Assembly: GCF_016722785.1 (NCBI RefSeq)
Contig: NZ_JAEQNE010000003.1
Span: forward strand, 185,001 to 249,000
DNA length: 64,000 nt
Reading direction: 5' to 3'
Origin: Ramlibacter monticola
GTDB taxonomy: Bacteria > Pseudomonadota > Gammaproteobacteria > Burkholderiales > Burkholderiaceae_C
A model generated the notes under the pieces. It was not told where the DNA came from. It ran no database searches and worked only from the letters and a program-made list of their open reading frames with translations. The position numbers and the translations under genes are program-made. This document shows positions 42,118 through 48,414 of the stretch, in pieces. Positions within the stretch are counted from its first letter, which is position 1. Every line of letters begins with the position of its first letter.

Positions 42118-42386
42118 ATCCCCGACCCACCGTTCCCGCGGTCTCGATCGGCCAGTTGCGCTTCGTGGCCGACCGCCCGATGTCGGCAGCCCAATCGGCC
42201 CGGGCCGCACAGCGCTTCGGCGCCGCGCTCGAACACGCGCTGGGCCCCGAGGGCACGAACGGCCCGCGTCCGCTGCGCATCGACGAACTGGTGGTCGAGG
42301 CCTGCGTGCAGTCGCTGGGCGACGACGCCGAATGCCGGCGCCTCGCCGCCACCGTGGCGCAACGCCTGGCCGCCCGCCCGCGCTGA
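42114..42386 (+). CDS. eCIS-associated hypothetical protein, 90 residues
   Basis: This is a small protein starting at the ATG that overlaps the preceding stop. Its core reads VSIGQLRFVADRPMSAAQSARAAQRFGAALEHAL, then RIDELVVEACVQSLGDDAECRRLAATVAQRL: one short strand and three helices. It is unrecognised. The tight overlaps on one side and the 16-base gap before the CIS-tube gene place it in the same operon. Confidence 0.65.
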   Translation: MNPRPTVPAVSIGQLRFVADRPMSAAQSARAAQRFGAALEHALGPEGTNGPRPLRIDELVVEACVQSLGDDAECRRLAATVAQRLAARPR

Positions 42387-42402
42387 AAGGACGAGGCCAG
42401 CG

Positions 42403-43065
42403 ATGTCCGACTTCATCCAACGCCCCAAGCTGTTGCGCGGCGCCTTCGTCGAATACGGACTGTCGCTGCCGCCGCTGCTGTTCGCGTTCCAGTTCAACCC
42501 CGAGACGCTCACCCGCAGCCGCACCGCCAGCTACACCGCGGGCGGCGCCGACGGCAGCGGCGAAGGCTGCCGCGACGGCAACGAGGCGCAGCAGCGGGCG
42601 TGCATGTCGCAGGTGCAGGTCAGCGAGGAAAGCATCGGCCTCACGCTGCAGCTCGACGCGACGGAGGCCCTGAACGACGGCGAGGGACTGGCCGGCCAGT
42701 TCGGCATCGGCCCGCAGCTGTCGGTGCTGGAGCTGATGATCTATCCGAAGACCGACCAGCTGTTCGGCTTCCCGATCGGCAACCTGCTGGGCGCCAGCGA
42801 CCAGTTCGGCGCCGCGCAGGCCAAGACCATTCCCATCCTGCTGTTCGTCTGGGGGCGCAAGCGCGTGATGCCGGTGGTGATGACGAGCCTGACGATCACC
42901 GAGCAGGAGTACTTCCCCGACCTGAACCCCAAGCGCGCGACCGTCGCAGTGCAGCTGAAGGTGCTCGAAGGCTTCAACCCGCCGTACCTGTATTCGCATG
43001 GCTGGCGCACGGCGCTGGCGGCGATGAACCTCGGCAACATCGGAGGATTCCTCAATGTTCTTTGA
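42403..43065 (+). CDS. CIS tube N-terminal domain protein (Pvc7/Afp7-like, without LysM)
   Basis: This is a 220-residue protein. The start (LLRGAFVEYGLSLPPLLFAFQFNPETLTRSR) and the end (ILLFVWGRKRVMPVVMTSLTITEQEYFPDLNPKRATVAVQLKVLEGF) match the contractile-injection-system tube-initiation domain that links the hub to the tube. In Pvc7/Afp7 this domain is followed in the same protein by LysM; here LysM is a separate gene overlapping by 11 bases. The middle contains a short cysteine-containing loop (GEGCRDGNEAQQRACM). Confidence 0.85.
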   Translation: MSDFIQRPKLLRGAFVEYGLSLPPLLFAFQFNPETLTRSRTASYTAGGADGSGEGCRDGNEAQQRACMSQVQVSEESIGLTLQLDATEALNDGEGLAGQFGIGPQLSVLELMIYPKTDQLFGFPIGNLLGASDQFGAAQAKTIPILLFVWGRKRVMPVVMTSLTITEQEYFPDLNPKRATVAVQLKVLEGFNPPYLYSHGWRTALAAMNLGNIGGFLNVL

Positions 43066-43339
43066 CGGCTCCCGCTACGAACGCGTGCCCGACGCGGCGT
43101 TCACCGACGGCCAGGGCCGCCCGGTCACCCTCAAGCGCACGCGCGAACCCGTGGCCACCGAGCTCGCGCTGGTCTACACGGTGCGCGAGGGCGACCGGCT
43201 CGACCAGCTCGCGAACAAGTTCTTCCACGACCCGCGCAAGTGGTGGCTGATCGCCGACGCCAACCCCGACGTGCTGGCGCCCGACCAGCTGCTGGTGCCG
43301 GGCCGCACGCTGCGCATCCCGAAGGACCGCCGCGCGTAA
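43055..43339 (+). CDS. LysM domain baseplate protein (tail protein X / gp53-like)
   Basis: This is a 94-residue protein with one LysM-type fold: YTVREGDRLDQLANKFFHDPRKWWLIADANPDVLAPDQLLVPGRTLRIP, the usual pattern in baseplate proteins related to gpX and T4 gp53. The first 30 residues include FDGSRYERVPDAAFTD. It overlaps the preceding CIS-tube gene by 11 bases, consistent with a split of the fused Pvc7 architecture. It probably sits at the top of the hub. Confidence 0.9.
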   Translation: MFFDGSRYERVPDAAFTDGQGRPVTLKRTREPVATELALVYTVREGDRLDQLANKFFHDPRKWWLIADANPDVLAPDQLLVPGRTLRIPKDRRA

Positions 43340-43360
43340 GGCGACCGCGGATTCGACGCC

Positions 43361-44572
43361 ATGCCCGCCCTGCCCACCGCTTCCGACCGCTCCTTCAGCT
43401 GCATCGTGCGCGTCAACGGCGAGGCATCGACGTCGCTGCTGCAGTGCATCCAGTCGGTCACGGTGGAGGAAGACCTGGACGTGGGCTCCTCGTGCGGCAT
43501 CCAGCTGCAGGCCTGCCGCCGCGAGGACGGCAGCTGGCCCTACCTGGAGGACGAGAACCTCCAGGTGTGGAACCGCGTGACCGTGTACGCCGCGTTCCCG
43601 AAGCAGACCGAGGTGGTGTTCGACGGCTACATCTCTCACGTCGACGCCCAGACCCAGCCGGAAGCCGGATCGATGACGGTGGACATCCGCGGCGTCGACG
43701 CCTCGTACCACATGAACCAGGAGGAGAAGGCGCGCATCTGGCGGGGCAAGACCTACGAGACCATCGTCGGCGAGATCTTCGCCGAGTACCAGTTCACGCC
43801 CTTCATCGGCGAGGCGCCCGCCGGCGTGGACCCGCCGCTGCAGGTGGCGCAGCGCGCGACCGACCACCGCTTCGTGCGCGACCTGGCGCGGCGCCGCGGC
43901 TACGAGTTCTACGTGCTGGGCGCCAATGCGTACTTCCGCCCGCCGCAGCTCGATGGCCAGCCGCAGAAGCTGATCGCCGTGAACTTCGGCGAGCAGAGCA
44001 ACTGCTCGCAGATCCGGTTCTCGGCCGACGGCACCGCGCCCACGCGCGCGCAGGTGAGCTACTTCGACGCGATGGAAGGCGTGGCGGCCGGCGAGACCGT
44101 CGAAGAGTCCGACCTGCCGGCGCTCGGCACCACCCGGCTGTCCTCGCTGCGCGGCGCCGTCGGGATGCCGCAGGCCACCAGCATCGCGCGCGGCCTGGGC
44201 ATCCACGGCCCGGCACAGGCGGCCGGCTATGCGGCCGGGGTCCTGCGCCGCAACGGCTGGTGGGTCGCGGCGCGGGGCACGCTCAACGGCCTGCGCTACG
44301 GCGCGGTGCTGCGCTCGCGCAAGACCGTGACGGTCAAGGGGGCGGGTGCGCAATACAACGGCAACTACTACGTGCGCAAGGTGCAGCACCGGCTCACGCA
44401 GCGGACCTACGAGATGCAGTTCGAGTTGATGCGCAACGCGGTCGGCCGGCTCGGCACCGAGCCCTTCGAAGGCGAATCGCCCGAATCGACCGTCCCCGCC
44501 GCCGTGGGTGCCGGCATGGATGCCGACGCGATCGAGGTCAGCGACCGCGGGCCGCGCGTGCTGCCTGCCTGA
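43361..44572 (+). CDS. Baseplate hub protein (phage late control D / gp27-like)
   Basis: This is a 403-residue protein related to gpD and the N-terminal hub of VgrG/Pvc8. It contains VWNRVTVYAAFPKQTEVVFDGYISHVDAQTQPEAGSMTVDIRGVDAS, the KTYETIVGEIFAEY helix, and ATDHRFVRDLARRRGYEFYV. It forms the trimeric hub on which the spike sits. The hub and spike are separate genes here, as in phages rather than fused as in VgrG. Confidence 0.9.
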   Translation: MPALPTASDRSFSCIVRVNGEASTSLLQCIQSVTVEEDLDVGSSCGIQLQACRREDGSWPYLEDENLQVWNRVTVYAAFPKQTEVVFDGYISHVDAQTQPEAGSMTVDIRGVDASYHMNQEEKARIWRGKTYETIVGEIFAEYQFTPFIGEAPAGVDPPLQVAQRATDHRFVRDLARRRGYEFYVLGANAYFRPPQLDGQPQKLIAVNFGEQSNCSQIRFSADGTAPTRAQVSYFDAMEGVAAGETVEESDLPALGTTRLSSLRGAVGMPQATSIARGLGIHGPAQAAGYAAGVLRRNGWWVAARGTLNGLRYGAVLRSRKTVTVKGAGAQYNGNYYVRKVQHRLTQRTYEMQFELMRNAVGRLGTEPFEGESPESTVPAAVGAGMDADAIEVSDRGPRVLPA

Positions 44573-44585
44573 ACCAGGAAAGAGG

Positions 44586-45494
44586 ATGTCGATGGACGCT
44601 GAACAAACCCTCTCCTCCGCAGCCGACAGCGAACGGGTGCAGCGGCTCGAAAGCCAGTACTTCGGCAAGTACCGCGGCGTGGTGATCGACAACCTCGACC
44701 CGCTCATGCTCGGCCGCCTGCGCGTGTGGGTGCCCAGCCTCTTCCCCACCGAAGACAACGCGCAGCCCGATACCGAGAGCCCGAGCGTGAGCGACTGGGC
44801 GTGGCCTTGCCTGCCCTTCGGCGGCGCGCCCGACCAGGGCTGGTTCTTCGTGCCCGAGATCGGCAGCAAGGTCTGGGTCGAGTACGAGGAGGGCAACCTC
44901 GACAGCCCGCTGTGGGTCGGCGTGTTCTGGTCGGCCCCCGGCGGCACGACCGAGATTCCGGCCGAGGCGCAGGAGATGGAAGCCGGCGACCCGAAGCGGC
45001 GCGTGCTCAAGACTTCGTCCGGCCACGTGCTGGAGTTCTGCGACGTCGACGGCAAGGAGACGATCACCTTGCGCCACAAGGACGGCGCGGTGCTGACCTT
45101 CGACGAGAAGGGCAGCGTCACGATCGGCAACAAGGAGGGCAGCTTCGTCTACCTGAATGCCGACCAGGGCGAGCTGTCGGTGGCCGACCAGGGCGGCAAC
45201 AACCTGCGCATGGGCGAGTCCAACGTGACCCTGACCAACAAGGACGGCACGGTGGTCGACCTCGCCGGCTCCGCGGTGCAGATCGTCGCCAAGAACGTGA
45301 TGCTGCGCTCCGACACCGTGGCGCTGGGCGAAGGCGCGATGGAGCCGGCGATCCTGGGCCGGGCGTTCGCGGCGATCTTCGATGCGCACACGCATCCGAC
45401 CGCGTTCGGCCCGTCCGGGCCGCCGATCCCGGTGCCGATGCCGCTGTCCTCGCCCATGCATCCGGCGATCTCCAAGTCCGTCACGGTGAAATGA
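44586..45494 (+). CDS. Baseplate spike protein (gpV/gp5-like, OB-fold plus beta-helix)
   Basis: This is a 302-residue spike. The N-terminal OB-fold part contains YRGVVIDNLDPLMLGRLRVWVPS, then DQGWFFVPEIGSKVWVEYEEGN, the gp5/VgrG core. The C-terminal part, about 155-260, has short repeats typical of the trimeric beta-helix: TITLRHKDGAVLTFDEKGSVTIGNK and NVTLTNKDGTVVDL. The protein closes with AHTHPTAFGPSGPP, the 'HTH' region where a PAAR-like tip usually docks. The start could be the ATG at 44586 or 44592. Confidence 0.9.
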   Translation: MSMDAEQTLSSAADSERVQRLESQYFGKYRGVVIDNLDPLMLGRLRVWVPSLFPTEDNAQPDTESPSVSDWAWPCLPFGGAPDQGWFFVPEIGSKVWVEYEEGNLDSPLWVGVFWSAPGGTTEIPAEAQEMEAGDPKRRVLKTSSGHVLEFCDVDGKETITLRHKDGAVLTFDEKGSVTIGNKEGSFVYLNADQGELSVADQGGNNLRMGESNVTLTNKDGTVVDLAGSAVQIVAKNVMLRSDTVALGEGAMEPAILGRAFAAIFDAHTHPTAFGPSGPPIPVPMPLSSPMHPAISKSVTVK

Positions 45495-45501
45495 ATGCGC
45501 C

Positions 45502-45837
45502 ATGAGCTGCGTCTGCAAGATCCCGTCGCTGCCGCTGCCGCAGCTGACGATTCCGCTGCCGATCCCGGCGTTGCCGGCGCTGCCCTCCCTGCCTGCGCTG
45601 CCCGCCCTGCCGGGCCTGCCCAGGCTGCCGTCGCTGCCCCTGCCGGCGCTGGTGATCCCGCTGCCGATCCCGTCCCTGCCGGCGTTGCCGTCCTTGCCTG
45701 CGCTGCCCGCCCTGCCGGCCCTGCCCAGGTTGCCGTCGTTGCCGCTGCCGGCGCTGGTGATCCCGCTGCCGATCCCGTCGCTGCCGGCGCTGCCGTCCTT
45801 GCCCGCGCTGCCGGCCCTGCCGCCGTGCCCGTGCTGA
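45502..45837 (+). CDS. Leu-Pro repeat protein at the spike-tip position
   Basis: This 111-residue protein is made almost entirely of Leu, Pro, Ala, Ser and Ile. Three 35-residue repeats (about 4-38, 39-73, 74-108) share the core LPSLPLPALVIPLPIPSLPA. Cysteines occur only at the ends (MSCVCK at the start, PPCPC at the end). It starts 7 bases after the spike gene, a place where eCIS loci often encode the PAAR tip protein. There is no signal peptide or membrane helix. It could be an extended polyproline-type or beta-helical tip, or a plug. I know of no experimentally described family with this exact form. Confidence 0.7.
   Translation: MSCVCKIPSLPLPQLTIPLPIPALPALPSLPALPALPGLPRLPSLPLPALVIPLPIPSLPALPSLPALPALPALPRLPSLPLPALVIPLPIPSLPALPSLPALPALPPCPC
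45511..45825 (+). repeat. Three in-frame tandem repeats of 105 bp
   Basis: Three copies with a period of exactly 105 bases start at about 45511, 45616 and 45721. The last two are nearly identical except for synonymous third-position changes; the first is more diverged. The period is a multiple of three, so copy-number change would lengthen or shorten the Leu-Pro protein in steps of 35 residues. Confidence 0.85.
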
Positions 45838-45853
45838 ATCGGGGAGTCACCAC

Positions 45854-46129
45854 GTGTTGAAGCCCGGAACCCTCCTCGGCGAGCTCCTGGAGCCCGCCAC
45901 GATGGCGCACGAAATCGAGCTCGCGATGATCGAGCAGGGCCTTCTCGTGCTCGACGACGAGACCCCCGAAGCCGCCGAGAACCGGCGCCGGAGCTTCATC
46001 GCCATTTCCACCGGGGTGATCGTGCACCTCAAGGCTGCCCTCGAGATCACGATCGCCGCCAACCGGATCAACGCGAGCCAGCCGCCCTCGGCGGTGAAGA
46101 TCCTCGGCGCGGCCGGCGAGATCGCGTGA
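45854..46129 (+). CDS. eCIS-associated hypothetical protein, 91 residues
   Basis: This is a small helical protein starting at a GTG (45854). Sequence features are PGTLLGELLEPATMAHEIELAMIEQ, a short acidic turn LDDETPEAAENRRR, and an amphipathic C-terminal part with GVIVHLKAALEITIAANRINASQPPSAVKI. It lies between the Leu-Pro protein and gp25, inside the baseplate block. No family was recognised. An in-frame ATG at 45902 is a shorter alternative start. Confidence 0.6.
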   Translation: MLKPGTLLGELLEPATMAHEIELAMIEQGLLVLDDETPEAAENRRRSFIAISTGVIVHLKAALEITIAANRINASQPPSAVKILGAAGEIA

Positions 46130-46139
46130 AGGGCCGAAG

Positions 46140-46529
46140 ATGACCGACGAACGCTACCTCGCCTTCCCCTTCCGGCTGACGCCGGCCGGCGGCACCGCGA
46201 GCACCGACCTGGACGGCGCCATCCGTGGCCGCATCGAACAGCTGCTGTTCACCGCGCCGGGCGAGCGGGTGATGCTGCCGGCCTTCGGCTGCGGTGCGCG
46301 CGACCTGGTGTTCCAGGGCAACAACGAGGTGCTGGCCGCCGCCACCGAGTTCACGATCGCGAAGGCCCTGCAGGCCTTCCTCGGCCACCTGGTGATGGTG
46401 CATGGCGTGCACGTCCAGCACGAGGAGGAAACGCTGCGCGTGGAGGTGGTCTATACCCGCAGCCGCGACCTGGAGCGCGAGCGCGTGGTCTACCAGCTGC
46501 TGCCGCAGGAGGGGGCCAACCGTGGCTGA
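46140..46529 (+). CDS. gp25-family baseplate wedge protein (GPW/gp25)
   Basis: This is a 129-residue protein typical of the gp25/gpW family: YLAFPFRLTPAGGTASTD near the N terminus, RIEQLLFTAPGERVMLPAFGCGARDLVF in the middle, and LRVEVVYTRSRDLERERVVY at the end. The EPR-like turn is degenerate (FTAPGERVMLPAFG). It joins the sheath to the baseplate. Its 3' end overlaps the next gene by 8 bases. Confidence 0.93.
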   Translation: MTDERYLAFPFRLTPAGGTASTDLDGAIRGRIEQLLFTAPGERVMLPAFGCGARDLVFQGNNEVLAAATEFTIAKALQAFLGHLVMVHGVHVQHEEETLRVEVVYTRSRDLERERVVYQLLPQEGANRG

Positions 46530-48414
46530 TTGCCTCGCCGTCGATTGCGGCCGCCCCGCGCCGTCGCCGGTCCCCGCGCCGCGCAGTTACGAGGGCGTGG
46601 AGTGGATGGCGCACGACTTCGACAGCCTGCTGCGCGCGCTGCTCGATCGCCTGCCCATGCTCGCGCCCGACTGGCGCGACCGCAGCGAGGCGGACCTCGG
46701 CATGGTGCTGCTGGAACTGTTCGCCTATGCCGGCGACCAGCTCTCGTACCTGCAGGACCGCGTCGCGCTCGAAGGTTTCCTCCGCACCGCCACGCAACAT
46801 GAATCGGTGCGCAAGCTGCTGCGGCTGGTCGATGCCGGGATCGACCCCGGCCAGGCCGCCCAGGCGTGGCTGCTGTTCGAGGTGCAGGGTGCGATGCCGC
46901 TGTGGCTGCCGCGCGGCGCCGCGGTGGCCACCGTCGCCGCTGGCAACGAAGAGCCGGTGGTGTTCGAGACCGCGACCGACGCCGTGCTGCACCCAGGGGC
47001 GAGCCGCATCGCGCTGGCCGCCGATGCGCCGTCCACTCTCGACGGCCTGCAGATCCAGTGCGCCGCGAACCTGGCCGGCGCGGTGGGCGTCGGCACACGG
47101 CTGCTGCTCCAGCAGAGCGACACCAGCGATCCGCACCGCGATGGCCAGCGTGCGCCCGCCGGCGAATGGGTCGAAGTGGCAGCGGCCGCCTATGGCGCCG
47201 TCACCACGCTGACGCTCGCGCAGCCGCTGCGAGGCAGCTACCTGGCGCTGGGCAATCCACAGGCCGGCATTCCGCCCGCGCGCGTGTATGGCAACGCCGT
47301 GCCGGCCACGCACGGCCAGTCGCAGGAAGCGCGCGAAGCCGGCACGGGCGGGCCGCGGCAGGCCATCGCGCTCGAACATGCGCCGGTCACGCAGGAGCCG
47401 GTCGCCGAAGGCGGCACGCGCATCGCGCTCGAAGTCCTCGTGGACGGCGAGGCCTGGGTCGAGGTCGACGACTTCATCGACAGCGAAGCCGCCGATCCCC
47501 ACTACCGCCTTGCGCGCGACAACGCGGGCCTGGTGAGCGTGCAATTCGGCGATGGCGTGGCCGGCGCCGCGCCGGCCGCGGGCGCCTCCATCGTGGTGCG
47601 CTATCGCGTCGGCAACGGCCTGGCCGGTCAGGTGGCGCCCGAGCGGCTGGTCGTGCCCGGCGCCGGCTGGACCTTTCCCGACGCCAGCCAGCGGGTGCTG
47701 GCCGTCCGCAACCCGGACGCGAGCTACGGTGCCCGCGAACCGCAATCGCTCGCGGAGGCCAGGCTGCTGGGGCCGATGCGCCTGCGCGAACCGCACCGCG
47801 CGGTGGTGCCGGCCGACTACGAAGCCGCGCTCGCGCAGGGCGTGACCGTCCAGGGCCGTCGCATCGTTCCGCTGCAGACGCACGCCCGTGTGCGCCACAC
47901 CGGCGCCTGGAACACCGTGTTCGTGAGCGTCGACCTGGTCGACCGGCGTCCGCTGGCCGCCACCCCCGGCCTGCGCGAGGCGCTGGAAGCGGTGCTGGAC
48001 GAACGCCGGATGGCCGGGGGCGACGTGCACGTGGAAGACGCGCGCTACGCCGCCCTGCACCTGGCGCTCGAAATCGACGTGCAGGCGGGGCACTTCGCGC
48101 GCGACGTGCGCCAGGCGGTCGAGCGCGCGCTGGTGGGCCCGCTCGTGCAGGGCCTGCCCTTCTTCGGGCCGGGCCGCTTCCGCTTCGGCCAGCCGGTGTA
48201 CCTGTCCGACCTGTATGCCGCCGTCACGGCGGTCGAAGGCGTGCGCAGCGTCTCGGTGGCCCGCTTCAAGCGCCTGGGCGACCGCTACCCCGACCGCGAG
48301 GCGCAGGGCGTCATCGAGGTCGGCGCGCTCGAGGTCGCGCGCTGCGACAACGATCCGGCCGCGACCGAGAACGGCGTCCTCTTCCTCCGCACGCGCGGCG
48401 GCAAGGAGGGCTGA
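46522..48414 (+). CDS. Putative baseplate assembly protein (gp6/J-like, Pvc11-type)
   Basis: This is a 630-residue wedge protein. The start is a GTG at 46522 after a strong AGGAGGGGG; a longer in-frame reading lies over gp25. The N-terminal part contains WMAHDFDSLLRALLDRLPMLAPDWRDRSEADLGMVLLELFAYAGDQLSYLQDRVALEGFLRTA, the classical start of this family. The C-terminal part contains LGPMRLREPHRAVVPADYEAAL, VHVEDARYAALHLALEIDVQAG and FFGPGRFRFGQPVYLSDLYAAVTAVEGVRSV, the gp6/J-like core. It stops as TGATG, overlapping the next start. Confidence 0.92.
   Translation: MADCLAVDCGRPAPSPVPAPRSYEGVEWMAHDFDSLLRALLDRLPMLAPDWRDRSEADLGMVLLELFAYAGDQLSYLQDRVALEGFLRTATQHESVRKLLRLVDAGIDPGQAAQAWLLFEVQGAMPLWLPRGAAVATVAAGNEEPVVFETATDAVLHPGASRIALAADAPSTLDGLQIQCAANLAGAVGVGTRLLLQQSDTSDPHRDGQRAPAGEWVEVAAAAYGAVTTLTLAQPLRGSYLALGNPQAGIPPARVYGNAVPATHGQSQEAREAGTGGPRQAIALEHAPVTQEPVAEGGTRIALEVLVDGEAWVEVDDFIDSEAADPHYRLARDNAGLVSVQFGDGVAGAAPAAGASIVVRYRVGNGLAGQVAPERLVVPGAGWTFPDASQRVLAVRNPDASYGAREPQSLAEARLLGPMRLREPHRAVVPADYEAALAQGVTVQGRRIVPLQTHARVRHTGAWNTVFVSVDLVDRRPLAATPGLREALEAVLDERRMAGGDVHVEDARYAALHLALEIDVQAGHFARDVRQAVERALVGPLVQGLPFFGPGRFRFGQPVYLSDLYAAVTAVEGVRSVSVARFKRLGDRYPDREAQGVIEVGALEVARCDNDPAATENGVLFLRTRGGKEG

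Noticed and set aside
45541-45830. CRISPR-like or VNTR array in the Leu-Pro gene
   Set aside because: The repeats are contiguous, in frame and coding, with no unique spacers, so this is a protein repeat, not a CRISPR array.
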